DNA of 64,000 bases. Source: Epsilonproteobacteria bacterium (ex Lamellibrachia satsuma) (lineage in GTDB: Bacteria > Campylobacterota > Campylobacteria > Campylobacterales > Sulfurovaceae). Under the pieces are notes generated by a model that worked only from the letters and a program-made list of their open reading frames with translations, was not told where the DNA came from and searched no databases. Shown here piece by piece: positions 20,207 to 28,701 of this stretch; position 1 is the first letter of the stretch, and every line of letters begins with the position of its first letter. Where the stretch lies: NCBI GenBank assembly GCA_003934925.1, contig JQIX01000064.1, positions 38,970 to 102,969 of the forward strand, read 5' to 3'. A program made the translations under genes and the position numbers.

Positions 20207-20815
20207 TCACTTATCATCCGCTTCTTTGATATTGATCAGCATCATCCAATTTCTGGGCTTTTTAAAAATAAATATCACCTTTGAGTAGATCCATTTTCGT
20301 GGTACAGCACCGAAAAACCGACTGTCAGAAGAGTTGTCTCTATAGTCACCCAGCATAAGATAATGATCCTTTGGTATTTTAGTTACAGGCAACTGTGCAA
20401 GTTCATGGGGTACTTGTAATCTCCAGTTATGGACCACACCATAATATTTCAGATAAGGATCTTTGATAAAGTATCCATATTGTGTCGATACAGCTTGCAG
20501 ATCATGTGAAAGTGCCAGTTGTTTTGTTTTAACAGAATTGCCTTCGATCTGTAGATAAAAAGAACGTTCCTTTTGAAAAAATATATCACCTGGTAAAGCA
20601 GCACAGCGTTTAATGTAAAGACGGCCTTCAGGATCAAGCGGATGTTTTATGACAAGCATATCCCCTCTGTGTATGGCATCAAGTTGGCGGTAAGTAAGCA
20701 CTATGTCACCCTCTATTAAGCCATAATTCATACTTGTACCGTCTATTTTGTATATGCGTATGAAGTATGACCCTACCAACAACAAAATAAGTAATATAAA
20801 AAAGAATTTTTTCAT
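20207..20815 (-). CDS. lepB: Signal peptidase I
   Basis: Inner-membrane leader peptidase of 202 residues with a single N-terminal membrane anchor (residues 3-19). The S26 motifs are present: the nucleophile in KIDGTSMNYGL (Ser about 28), the catalytic Lys in YIKRCAALPGDI, and GDYRDNSSDSRFFGAVP near the C-terminus. It is short, as in other epsilonproteobacteria, and may be a second paralogue. A perfect TATAAT lies five bases before its ATG with no room for a ribosome binding site, so the mRNA looks leaderless. It is convergent with bioV. Confidence 0.88.
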   Translation of the reverse strand: MKKFFFILLILLLVGSYFIRIYKIDGTSMNYGLIEGDIVLTYRQLDAIHRGDMLVIKHPLDPEGRLYIKRCAALPGDIFFQKERSFYLQIEGNSVKTKQLALSHDLQAVSTQYGYFIKDPYLKYYGVVHNWRLQVPHELAQLPVTKIPKDHYLMLGDYRDNSSDSRFFGAVPRKWIYSKVIFIFKKPRNWMMLINIKEADDK

Positions 20816-20820
20816 ACACC

Positions 20821-20861
20821 ATTATAACCATTTCACTTAAAGAGCACTTGTTTGATATAAT
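20821..20861. promoter_or_regulatory. Divergent -10 boxes for lepB and the NUDIX gene
   Basis: Minus-strand TATAAT at 20821-20826 is placed five bases before the lepB ATG. Plus-strand TATAAT at 20856-20861 lies about 35 bases before the NUDIX ATG. Confidence 0.5.
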
Positions 20862-20895
20862 TTGAAAATTATTTGATACTTCCAAGGAATATACC

Positions 20896-21318
20896 ATGGC
20901 TTTTACTCCCAAAACACCTTATCTTACTACAGATGGTATCATAGAAGTCCATGAGGGGGATACCTTGAAGGGTATTGTGCTCATAGAACGTAAAAATGAA
21001 CCAAAAGGTTTGGCATTGCCCGGCGGCTTTGTGGATGTGGGTGAGAGAGTGGAGGATGCACTGGTACGTGAAATGAAAGAGGAGACGGGTTTGAATGTCA
21101 CTATCAGCAGGTTGCTTGGTATCTACTCCGATCCGGCACGTGACCCGCGTTTTCATACAGCCAGTGTGGTCTATGTTGCCAGGGCGGAGGGGATTCCAAA
21201 AGGCGGGGATGATGCCAAAGAGGCAAAACTTTATGCACTGGATACTATTCCTTTTGATAAACTTGTATTTGACCATGCCAGGATAATAAGGGACTATCTC
21301 TCTTGCCGAGAAGTCTGA
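20896..21318 (+). CDS. NUDIX hydrolase
   Basis: Cytoplasmic nucleoside-diphosphate-X hydrolase of 140 residues, probably ADP-ribose pyrophosphatase-like. The complete Nudix box runs from [18 protein letters not shown] to KEETGL (about residues 42-65), with all glutamates that bind the metal. An LPGG lead-in and proline-rich turn resemble small ADPRase-type members. The substrate is not decidable from sequence. It probably shares a transcript with the glycosylase gene ten bases downstream. Confidence 0.85.
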   Translation: MAFTPKTPYLTTDGIIEVHEGDTLKGIVLIERKNEPKGLALPGGFVDVGERVEDALVREMKEETGLNVTISRLLGIYSDPARDPRFHTASVVYVARAEGIPKGGDDAKEAKLYALDTIPFDKLVFDHARIIRDYLSCREV

Positions 21319-21328
21319 AGGAAGCGTT

Positions 21329-22015
21329 TTGCAAAGCAGTTATGATCTTCTTTATGGACTTAAACAGATGGGCTATCTTAAAACTACTAGAGATCCACTC
21401 TGGTGGCCGCATAGTGGAACGCTGGAAGTTATTATCGGTGCAATCTTGACTCAGCAGACAAAGTGGGAGAAAGTAGAGGAGTCATTGACAAATCTAAAAG
21501 AGCATAGACTTCTCTCTTTGGAGGCATTAAGCAAGGCTGATGTTCATCTGATCGCTACACTCATCAAACCCAGTGGTTTTTATAATACCAAAGCACAGAG
21601 GCTAAAATTACTTTGTACCAATATCCTGAATGAATTTGGCAGCTTTGAAGTATTTAAAGAAGAGGCAGACAGAACGTGGTTGCTTACCCAAAAAGGGATA
21701 GGCATGGAGAGTGCGGACTCCATACTCTGTTACGGTTGTGGACGTGAAGTCTTTGTGGTGGACAGCTATACCAATAGGCTTTTGAGTGCCTTTGGGTATG
21801 AATTCGATCATTATATGCAGATACAGGAGTGGATACAAGAGGGGATAGAAGCAAACTTTGATAAGATAACCCGATTATACGGCTTCCCGGTTACGATGCA
21901 GACCGTTTATGCACGTTTTCACGGGAAAATCGTAGAATATGCCAAAGAGTACATTCGTGGTCAAAATGTCAATATCAAACCACTTATATACCATACAGAA
22001 AAAGGTACATCATGA
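21329..22015 (+). CDS. magIII: 3-methyladenine DNA glycosylase III (MagIII-like)
   Basis: Helix-hairpin-helix base-excision glycosylase of the endonuclease III superfamily (228 residues). The fold motifs are present: LGAIL-type ILTQQTKWEKVEESL, hairpin LLTQKGIGMESADSILCY, and the catalytic Asp in VVDSYTNRLLSAFG (about 149). ARFHGKIVEYAKEY near the C-terminus carries the lysine typical of MagIII. The four-cysteine iron-sulfur loop of Nth is absent, arguing for MagIII rather than endonuclease III. The TTG start follows AAGGAAG. Its stop overlaps the next ATG (ATGA). Confidence 0.82.
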   Translation: MQSSYDLLYGLKQMGYLKTTRDPLWWPHSGTLEVIIGAILTQQTKWEKVEESLTNLKEHRLLSLEALSKADVHLIATLIKPSGFYNTKAQRLKLLCTNILNEFGSFEVFKEEADRTWLLTQKGIGMESADSILCYGCGREVFVVDSYTNRLLSAFGYEFDHYMQIQEWIQEGIEANFDKITRLYGFPVTMQTVYARFHGKIVEYAKEYIRGQNVNIKPLIYHTEKGTS

Positions 22016-22827
22016 TCAATATCGTCATTACAGGATGCAGTACAGGTATAGGTTTGGAAACAGCAAAGTATCTCAAAGATAAATTCATTAAAGTCTATCC
22101 GACTGCCAGAGATCCAAAAGATGTAGTGATGTTAAAAGAGTTGGGCTTTGAGTATGCTATGCAGCTTGATGTAAGAAACCCTGAGGAGATCAATGTCGTG
22201 ATCACCAAAGTCCTTGAGATGGATGGGAAGATAGACGTATGGTTCAACAATGCAGGTTTTGGACAACCCGGAGCCATGGAAGATATTACTATTGAAGTAC
22301 TCAAAGAACAGTTTGAGACCAATGTTTTCGGTCTGCATGAATGCACCAGACAGATCATTCCGGTGATGAGAGAGCAGGGAGAAGGGAAGATCATACAGCA
22401 CAGCTCAGTACTCGGACTCATTTCACTGTTTGGAAGAGGGGCATACAATGCAAGCAAATATGCCATAGAAGGGCTTACCGATACACTAAGGCTCGAACTG
22501 ATAGATACAAATATCTATCCTGTATTGCTAAATACCGGACCTATTACAAGCCACTTTCGTCAAACTGCCGTTAAAAAACTTGAAGAAAATGTAGATACGG
22601 AACACTCTGTTTTCAGTGAAAAATATCGACAAAGTATCAAGGGTACGGGAAAAAAAGTACCATTCAATGAAGGTGCCGTATCTGTAGCAAAGGTGGTGCA
22701 TAAAATTATTTTAGCAGATAAGCCAAAGCCTAGATATTATATTACTAAAGCAACGTATCTTCTTGGGTATATCAAAAGACTGCTCAGCACGAGGCTTTTA
22801 GATGATATTTTAATGAAAATAGGGTAG
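22012..22827 (+). CDS. Short-chain dehydrogenase/reductase
   Basis: Classical SDR of 271 residues with TGCSTGIG cofactor motif (residues 7-14), NNAGFGQPG, the catalytic Ser in HSSVLGL and the YNASK active site (about 146-150). The extended C-terminal part ending in a hydrophobic, basic tail is like retinol- or sterol-dehydrogenase-type SDRs. The substrate is unknown. It overlaps the glycosylase gene by four bases, so it is the last gene of the NUDIX-magIII-SDR run. Confidence 0.85.
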   Translation: MINIVITGCSTGIGLETAKYLKDKFIKVYPTARDPKDVVMLKELGFEYAMQLDVRNPEEINVVITKVLEMDGKIDVWFNNAGFGQPGAMEDITIEVLKEQFETNVFGLHECTRQIIPVMREQGEGKIIQHSSVLGLISLFGRGAYNASKYAIEGLTDTLRLELIDTNIYPVLLNTGPITSHFRQTAVKKLEENVDTEHSVFSEKYRQSIKGTGKKVPFNEGAVSVAKVVHKIILADKPKPRYYITKATYLLGYIKRLLSTRLLDDILMKIG

Positions 22828-22936
22828 AGGTAGACTTGCATCAGTATTAAACTCTCCTTGGATCAAGAGCATAAAGGGATTGATTGGATTAGAAAGACTT
22901 TTTTGATATGATATGGTATAGTGCAAAGGAGGCAAT

Positions 22937-24064
22937 ATGACAACAAAATATCTTTTCAGCAAAAGATTTGTAACGGTAGTGGTGACCGCCATTGGTTTAT
23001 GTTTTGGCGTTTTGGCATATGCTGCTGAGTTTAGTGCGGATCTGCGTGTCACAGAAGACAATAATAAGACAGAGAGCGGAAAATTATATGTAAAATCTGA
23101 TCTTGTACGTATGGAGAAACTTAAGGGAGCGGACCAGGCTATCTTGATCACCGATGTACAGAAAAATGTTACAAGTGTATTGGATGTTAAAGGAAAACGG
23201 TATTTTGTTCTACCCATGGATATCACCGGATTTATCCCTCCGCGGGAGATCATTGACAATACTGTCAAAAAACAGGTTGGATCAGAAAATGTCGGCATCC
23301 GTCAGTGCAAGAAGTACCAGTATTTTTTGCCTGACAGCAAGAAAGTAGTGGTGACCCAATGGGTAGATACGACGATCAATTTCCCTGTCAAGGTTTGCTA
23401 TCACAATGTCAAATCATTAAGAATACCGTATGAAAATGGATGCTGGGAATTGAGCAATATCCAGGAGGGGCCAGTAGATGATGCCTTGTTCCAAGTACCT
23501 CAAAACTATCAAAAGGCAACGGTCAGTATGATCGATATGGGTGATACGGGTAAAGAAACCACCCAATCATCATCTGCGCCAAGAGATGAAACTGTCATGC
23601 TCATTGATATGGCGAAGCTGGAGTACACAAAGGGAAATAAGGTTGCCTCGCTTCTACAGCTAAAGTATGCTTTGAAAGCCGTTTGGCAGGAAATACCCTT
23701 CATGGCAGCCGACGTGCGTCTGGTCAACAAACGCGGCAGTTTTGAACCAAGAAAGAGCAATATCTATAAAATAGGTGAACGAATCTACCTTGCCTGCCAT
23801 GTTCTTGGCTACCAATTTAAGGAGGGTCGGGCACAAATGACGGCCGACTTTTACTTTTTGGATATGAAAGGTGAGATTTTGTTCAGCCAAAAAAATTTCG
23901 GTCACTTTAAAATGGAATCTGCCATTCCAAACCCTACAACCCAATTGGATTTTAATTTTAGTATGAGTGGAATTAGTGCTGGGAATTATGTGATTAAAGT
24001 AGTGCTCCACGATAAGAATTCAGCTCAAAGTATTGAGTTTACAAAAGATATTTTGTTTAAATAG
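22937..24064 (+). CDS. Secreted protein, DUF4412/LolA-like N-terminal domain
   Basis: Exported protein of 375 residues with an N-terminal signal sequence (cleavage probably after AYA, about residue 31). Residues 32-190 resemble DUF4412/outer-membrane-lipoprotein-sorting-like domains: ESGKLYVKSDLVRMEKL, then TSVLDVKGKRYFVLPMD, with a cysteine in RQCKKYQY and another in NGCWELS. A linker leads to a second beta-rich domain (about 215-375). An AAAGGAGGC ribosome binding site is strong. I do not recognise a function; periplasmic or surface location is inferred. Confidence 0.65.
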   Translation: MTTKYLFSKRFVTVVVTAIGLCFGVLAYAAEFSADLRVTEDNNKTESGKLYVKSDLVRMEKLKGADQAILITDVQKNVTSVLDVKGKRYFVLPMDITGFIPPREIIDNTVKKQVGSENVGIRQCKKYQYFLPDSKKVVVTQWVDTTINFPVKVCYHNVKSLRIPYENGCWELSNIQEGPVDDALFQVPQNYQKATVSMIDMGDTGKETTQSSSAPRDETVMLIDMAKLEYTKGNKVASLLQLKYALKAVWQEIPFMAADVRLVNKRGSFEPRKSNIYKIGERIYLACHVLGYQFKEGRAQMTADFYFLDMKGEILFSQKNFGHFKMESAIPNPTTQLDFNFSMSGISAGNYVIKVVLHDKNSAQSIEFTKDILFK

Positions 24065-24096
24065 TTACTTCTTACATCAGCAGAATATCCATAATG

Positions 24097-24138
24097 TGAA
24101 AAGTTGACTTCTTGCACTAAAGCAGAAGTCAATTTTCA
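24097..24138 (+). terminator. Long hairpin after the secreted DUF4412-like gene
   Basis: TGAAAAGTTGACTTCT pairs with AGAAGTCAATTTTCA over 15 bp with one bulged G and an 11-base loop. A T-rich stretch follows. A likely transcript end ahead of the nucleotidase gene. Confidence 0.55.
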
Positions 24139-24225
24139 TCAATTACATTTCCATTTAATTATACCACAATCAAAACCTCCAAAAATCCTATTTTTTTGCT
24201 AAAATAATGAATAAAGGATTTCAAT

Positions 24226-25812
24226 ATGTTTAAGAAAAATCTAAAAAATACACTTTTGCTCTTTATTTTACTACTTTCATATACTTCTGTCTCTATGGCG
24301 TCTGGCAAGATAATCACTATTGCAGGTACAGCCGATCTGCAAGGCATGATGGAAGCTTCACATCATAAGTTCGATCTTAATGGAGACGGCAAAAAAGAGA
24401 AGATGATGATGGGTGGTATTGCATATATTGCAACGGTTTATAAAAACTTGCAAAAAGAGAATCCAAATACAGTCATTGTCTCCACGGGAGATGACTTGAT
24501 GAACAAGTATTTTCATACCTATAAAGGAAAAGCGATCTTCTCACTTATGTCTGATGCAGGTTATGAACTCTATGCCTTTGGGAATCATGAGTTTGACAAA
24601 GGCAGCAAAGTACTCTCTGAAGCACTTGGCAATGCAACATTCACACCGATATGCAGTGATCTGGATGTCTCAACTTCAGCACTTAAAGGCAAATGTGAAC
24701 CCTATGTCATTAAAGAAATAGACGGTGTGAAGGTAGGGTTCTTTTCGCTTATGACAGAAGACCTTCCTTTGGTCACAAGTGAAAGAAGTGTTAAGATCAT
24801 TTCAGACAATGTCACTACTGCCAAGATGATGATAAAGCTTCTAAGAGACAAGGGAGTACGTCTTATAGTGGCACTTTCACATATAGGGTATAAGCAGGAC
24901 AGAGTACTTGCAAAGCAGGTGAAGGGAATAGATCTCATCTTTGGCGGTCACTCTCATGAGTATGTCAAGAAGATAGGACGTATCAACAAAACAGCTATTG
25001 TTAACGGTGGAGAACAGGGAATACAGATCATTAAAGTGGACATCCCGCTGGATAAAGATCTTAAAGTCGTAAACAAAGAGATAAAAATGACTAAGATCCC
25101 GGTAACGGATGCTCTATTGGCAGACCAAAAGATAAAAAAGAGAGTCAAGAAATATCAGGAAGGTTTCCCTGCTGTGATTGTTTTGGGTCAGACAGAAACA
25201 TCTTGGAACCTCACTTCAGATGAAATACGTAAAAGCGAATCCAGTGTTGCCGATATGATCAACGACCTTATGAGAAAGAAATTCAAAGTAGATGTCGTAA
25301 TGAATAATGCCGGTGCATTCAGAGGCAGCAAAGTCTACAGTAAGGGAAGTATTACAGATGCCATGCTCAAAGAGATCGATGAGTTTGGAAATTATGCCTA
25401 TGTCCTAAGATTAAAAGGAAAGTACTTTAAGGAGATACTTGAGAGAAGTGCAGCCAGTTATGGAGAGGGAGGACTTATGCAAGTCTCTGGGCTCAAGTAC
25501 CGTATTACATTGCCTAAACAGGTACAAGAGATCAAAGACCGAAAAGTCATAAGAACAGGTAAACGAGTAAGTAACATTCAAGTACTTGAACACGGAAAAT
25601 GGGTTCCGCTGGATGAGAAGAAAGAGTATACTGTGTTGAGTAATTCGTTTATTGTCAATCATGAAGGTGATGGATACTTCTGGTTTAAAAAATATGGCAC
25701 CGATATGAAAAATACATTTACGACTTTTTACTCCATTATGGCTGAGTATATTGATCATCATAAAGTTTTGAGTCCTAAAGCCAAAGACGGGCGATTAGAG
25801 ATCATCCATTAG
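24226..25812 (+). CDS. Periplasmic 5'-nucleotidase / metallophosphatase
   Basis: UshA/YfkN-type enzyme of 528 residues with a signal peptide (residues 1-25, ending SMA). The metallophosphatase domain has VIVSTGDDLM, AFGNHEFDKGS and IFGGHSHEY. The C-terminal nucleotide-binding domain has VMNNAGAFRG and ends with YTVLSNSFIVNHEGDGY. The first metal motif reads GTADLQG, with Gln where most members have His. An EF-hand-like DLNGDGKKE directly follows (about residues 46-54). It should hydrolyse extracellular nucleotides in the periplasm; the specificity is open. Confidence 0.8.
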   Translation: MFKKNLKNTLLLFILLLSYTSVSMASGKIITIAGTADLQGMMEASHHKFDLNGDGKKEKMMMGGIAYIATVYKNLQKENPNTVIVSTGDDLMNKYFHTYKGKAIFSLMSDAGYELYAFGNHEFDKGSKVLSEALGNATFTPICSDLDVSTSALKGKCEPYVIKEIDGVKVGFFSLMTEDLPLVTSERSVKIISDNVTTAKMMIKLLRDKGVRLIVALSHIGYKQDRVLAKQVKGIDLIFGGHSHEYVKKIGRINKTAIVNGGEQGIQIIKVDIPLDKDLKVVNKEIKMTKIPVTDALLADQKIKKRVKKYQEGFPAVIVLGQTETSWNLTSDEIRKSESSVADMINDLMRKKFKVDVVMNNAGAFRGSKVYSKGSITDAMLKEIDEFGNYAYVLRLKGKYFKEILERSAASYGEGGLMQVSGLKYRITLPKQVQEIKDRKVIRTGKRVSNIQVLEHGKWVPLDEKKEYTVLSNSFIVNHEGDGYFWFKKYGTDMKNTFTTFYSIMAEYIDHHKVLSPKAKDGRLEIIH

Positions 25813-25869
25813 GGCACTCCTAAGTTTTTTTAAGATATAGTGCATAAAAAAATTCAGGAACGTATTAAA

Positions 25870-26403
25870 ATGGATAAAATTAAAATAGGTGTGGTAACAA
25901 CCAGCGACAGGGCAAGTCAGGGGATATATGAAGATATCTCCGGGGTAGCCATCATGGATACGATGAAAGAATATCTGCTTAATGAATGTGAATATGAATA
26001 TAGATGCATCCCTGATGAGCAGAGCCTCATAGAAACAACACTTATAAAGCTGTCCCGTGATGAGAACTGTGATCTTATCGTTACTACAGGTGGTACAGGC
26101 CCGGCGATGAGGGACGTGACGACAGAAGCAACTGAGAATGTTTGCAAAAAACTGCTTCCGGGCTTTGGAGAACAGATGAGAGCAGTCAGCCTGCAATATG
26201 TACCTACAGCCATCCTCTCACGCCAAACGGCGGGTATTTGCAATGGCTCTCTTATTATCAACCTTCCAGGCAAACCAAAGTCCATTCGTGAATGCCTGGA
26301 TGCTGTTTTTCCTGCTGTACCATACTGTATCGACCTGATCGGAGGGCACTATATGGAAGCAAACAAAGAGGTCATAAAAATTTTCAGACCAAAAGCAAAA
26401 TAG
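25870..26403 (+). CDS. mogA: Molybdopterin adenylyltransferase MogA
   Basis: Activates molybdopterin by AMP transfer before molybdate insertion, making cofactor for periplasmic reductases. The 177 residues have the MoaB/Mog pattern: IGVVTTSDRASQGIYEDISG at the N-terminus and TTGGTGPAMRDVTTEA (about 74-89), then NLPGKPKSIRECLDAV. I use the ATG at 25870, which gives MDKIKIGVV as in homologues; an upstream in-frame GTG would add ten residues. Two small genes follow closely. Confidence 0.9.
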   Translation: MDKIKIGVVTTSDRASQGIYEDISGVAIMDTMKEYLLNECEYEYRCIPDEQSLIETTLIKLSRDENCDLIVTTGGTGPAMRDVTTEATENVCKKLLPGFGEQMRAVSLQYVPTAILSRQTAGICNGSLIINLPGKPKSIRECLDAVFPAVPYCIDLIGGHYMEANKEVIKIFRPKAK

Positions 26404-26418
26404 GATAATATTAATAAT

Positions 26419-26628
26419 ATGAATATCGATTTTATAGAAGAAAAAATTAATGAGATCGTCGCAGAACTTGAAAAAGAAGTGATGGATGTATTGATGGATG
26501 AAAGTCTGGGCAAAGGGGAGACAAACCTGCATATGAAGCCTCTTGCTTCGACCAAACAGATACTGCTCAATGCCCTTGAAAGTATTAAGATGGTAGATAA
26601 ACTCAATAAAGAGGACCTTGAAAAATGA
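26419..26628 (+). CDS. Small acidic helical protein
   Basis: No known family recognised. It has 69 residues, is strongly acidic at its start (INEIVAELEKEVMDVLMDE) and is predicted helical, with no signal peptide or membrane segment. It is 15 bases after mogA and overlaps the next ATG (ATGA), so all three are probably one transcript. It could be a small regulatory or assembly partner, but this rests on position only. Confidence 0.6.
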   Translation: MNIDFIEEKINEIVAELEKEVMDVLMDESLGKGETNLHMKPLASTKQILLNALESIKMVDKLNKEDLEK

Positions 26629-26840
26629 TGAGACATAAAGGGCTCTTTTTATTGACTACAATCATCGTATTAGCCGGAGAGAAAAGTGACATAGATGCTA
26701 ATTTTATTGTTGCAGGAGCCCTTGCTGTTATCATTCTTTTCTTTTGGGGAGTTTATAAAGCAGTTAAAACACAAAAAATAGTGTATGCTTTTGCTCTACT
26801 CCCTTTTATTCTTTTGATGGCATGGATGTTTTTTATGTAA
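26625..26840 (+). CDS. Small two-span membrane protein
   Basis: A 71-residue protein with hydrophobic segments at about residues 6-18, 26-44 and 52-70, and a short acidic loop EKSDIDAN. No family recognised. It starts within the stop codon of the acidic small protein, which implies coupled translation and suggests that the two work together. A clear hairpin ends the transcript 14 bases later. Confidence 0.6.
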   Translation: MMRHKGLFLLTTIIVLAGEKSDIDANFIVAGALAVIILFFWGVYKAVKTQKIVYAFALLPFILLMAWMFFM

Positions 26841-26853
26841 CATAATTTCAATG

Positions 26854-26876
26854 ATACTGTTTAAGGTAAACAGTAT
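26854..26876 (+). terminator. Terminator hairpin after mogA and small genes
   Basis: ATACTGTTTA-AGG-TAAACAGTAT, a perfect 10-bp stem followed by TTCTG. It is AT-rich with a short T-tail, so termination is plausible. Confidence 0.55.
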
Positions 26877-26999
26877 TTCTGAAGTAATATTTATATATTA
26901 TTATTTTTAATGATTTCTTTCTCTTTTTACAATACTTTATTGTATTTTTTAATCCTAAAGTATTTATACTAGCTAATCAATAGATTATAAAGGAAAAAA

Positions 27000-27746
27000 A
27001 TGAAAAATATCACATCTATACTTTTAGTGTCATCTATGGCATTAATGACAGGCTGTGCAACCGATGAAGCACATAATGCACATTGGGGATATACAGGACA
27101 CAATACACCGGAAACATGGGGGCATCTTTCTGATAAATACAGAGAGTGTGGAGTAGGGCTCAATCAATCACCGATCAATATTACGCATTCGCTTCATGCG
27201 CATCTTCCTCCGCTTGTTCCTTCTTATGGAAGCAGTTCAAAAAATATTACAGACAATGGCCACACTGTCCAGGTCAATATGCTTCCTGGAAGTACATTGA
27301 CAATGGATGGCAAAACATTTGAACTGAAACAGTTCCACTTCCATTCACCCAGTGAAAATCATATCAACGGCAAATCATTCCCGCTTGAAGCACATTTTGT
27401 TCACTTGGATAAGCAGGGGAACATAGCTGTAGTTGCAGTGATGTTCGAAGAGGGGAAAAGTAATAAGGCCTTGGAAAAAGTCTGGAGTAAAATGCCAGCT
27501 AAAGAGGGTGAAACAAATATACTCAAGCTTTCTAAAATAGCTCAGGCACTTTTACCAAAAGAGAAGCACTATTACCGTTTCAACGGTTCATTGACCACAC
27601 CTCCATGTACAGAAGGTGTAAGATGGTTCGTTCTTAAAACACCTGTTACGGTATCTAAAGAACAGGTAGGAAAATTCCACCATCTTATGCATTACAATAA
27701 CAACAGGCCGATCCAGCCGCTTGATGCAAGAATAGTGATCGACTAA
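27000..27746 (+). CDS. Alpha-carbonic anhydrase, lipoprotein
   Basis: Zinc enzyme interconverting CO2 and bicarbonate, here outside the cytoplasm. The 248 residues start with a lipoprotein signal (ALMTGC, lipid-modified Cys about 19). The alpha-class zinc ligands are in FHFHSPSENH and EAHFVH, and NGSLTTPPCTEGVRW is the substrate-pocket signature. The fold start HWGYTGHNTPETWG is intact. AAAGGA precedes the ATG. The gene ends two bases from the convergent rhodanese gene. Confidence 0.93.
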   Translation: MKNITSILLVSSMALMTGCATDEAHNAHWGYTGHNTPETWGHLSDKYRECGVGLNQSPINITHSLHAHLPPLVPSYGSSSKNITDNGHTVQVNMLPGSTLTMDGKTFELKQFHFHSPSENHINGKSFPLEAHFVHLDKQGNIAVVAVMFEEGKSNKALEKVWSKMPAKEGETNILKLSKIAQALLPKEKHYYRFNGSLTTPPCTEGVRWFVLKTPVTVSKEQVGKFHHLMHYNNNRPIQPLDARIVID

Positions 27747-27748
27747 CA

Positions 27749-28417
27749 TTACTTTCTTGTAGAGGTCATGCCTGCACCAAGCCAGTCCTGCATACCTCCG
27801 CGATACCACTTCAGCTTTTCAGGAGGATAGCCTATCTCCAGAAGAGCGTAGATCATGGTCGGGGACTGGCTGCACCACGGACCGTTACAAAAAAGCAAAA
27901 GAGTTTTAGCATGGCTGAAGTCATATTCTCCATCTTTATCTTTTATGACACCCATATATTTGAGTGCATATTCGAAATGGAACTCATAATTCTCACGCTC
28001 TTTAAAATAGACAAACGGCATATTGATAGCACCCGGTATGGTACGGTAGGTATACCATGACTTTTTACGGCTATCTATTAGCAGCATATTTTTATTTTCT
28101 TGCATCTCTTTCATGAACACTAGTACTTCAAGTTCCCCATAAGTTTCAAGGTCTTCATCCAAATGCATCGGCTGAAGTTTTCCTTTGGTATGAACATAAG
28201 TGGATTTACACGCTCCAGGAACCTTGTTGTTGGCAAAATTCCCTGTCCAGAGCATTTCATTGTTAATGGGGATGTTTTTACACTCTTTCGGGATAATACG
28301 TTTAACGATATATGTTTTTCCCTTACTTTTAACTTTGACACCGGTATATTCAAAACCTTTTGTTCCCCCAAGCAGAAGAGTTGAGAGAAGTAGAGGTATA
28401 AAAATGAACGCTTGCAT
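27749..28417 (-). CDS. Exported rhodanese-like protein
   Basis: A 222-residue protein with a signal peptide (residues 1-16), an uncharacterised N-terminal region (about 20-95) holding conserved-looking cysteines (PKECKNI, VPGACKS), and a C-terminal rhodanese domain (about 95-215). The active loop LLFCNGPWCSQSPTM (Cys about 179) contains a second cysteine. The ending WYRGGMQDWLGAG is typical of rhodaneses. Periplasmic sulfur transfer is plausible for a sulfur-oxidising lineage but is inference. Its neighbour on the other strand is the carbonic anhydrase. Confidence 0.82.
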   Translation of the reverse strand: MQAFIFIPLLLSTLLLGGTKGFEYTGVKVKSKGKTYIVKRIIPKECKNIPINNEMLWTGNFANNKVPGACKSTYVHTKGKLQPMHLDEDLETYGELEVLVFMKEMQENKNMLLIDSRKKSWYTYRTIPGAINMPFVYFKERENYEFHFEYALKYMGVIKDKDGEYDFSHAKTLLLFCNGPWCSQSPTMIYALLEIGYPPEKLKWYRGGMQDWLGAGMTSTRK

Positions 28418-28503
28418 TTAAAGCCCTTTTTTCTCATACTAGCATTTGATTTGTGTAGTATGTGTGTAATCATACATAATAAATATTTTAATACTTATCG
28501 TAG

Positions 28504-28509
28504 TATAAT
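28504..28509 (+). promoter_or_regulatory. -10 element for the riboswitch and kinase transcript
   Basis: TATAAT in GTAGTATAATAGG. The transcript would start near 28516, about ten bases before the first conserved part of the aptamer. Confidence 0.5.
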
Positions 28510-28526
28510 AGGTCCATGTATCAATG

Positions 28527-28606
28527 TTAAAAGCTAAACTTGTTGTGAAGCAAGGACAGAAAGTTATGGGTCTTTACCGCTAAAAAAGATTGCCAGGCCG
28601 TACAAT
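28527..28606 (+). ncRNA. GEMM-like riboswitch candidate (c-di-GMP-I family)
   Basis: The leader of the hybrid kinase gene has the layout of a GEMM (c-di-GMP-I) aptamer. AAAGCTAAA leads into a 6-bp stem CTTGTT/AGCAAG capped by a GUGA (GNRA) tetraloop. GGACAGAAAG and TTATGGGTC follow, corresponding to the GGACGCAAAG core and its second helix, and the 3' side reads GATTGCCAGGCC. GGTCTTT and AAAGATT can pair as the second helix. The core differs from the classical one at two bases (AG for GC), so it may be a variant or bind another dinucleotide such as cGAMP. The covariance score is not known to me. About 95 bases separate it from the ATG. Confidence 0.6.
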
Positions 28607-28701
28607 GAAGAGATATTTCTTTTTAATGAACGGAAGAGGGGGTATTTTGTTTTTTTCTCTCTGCACTTTGCACTATTATACAAATAAATGGAAGAATCAA
28701 T

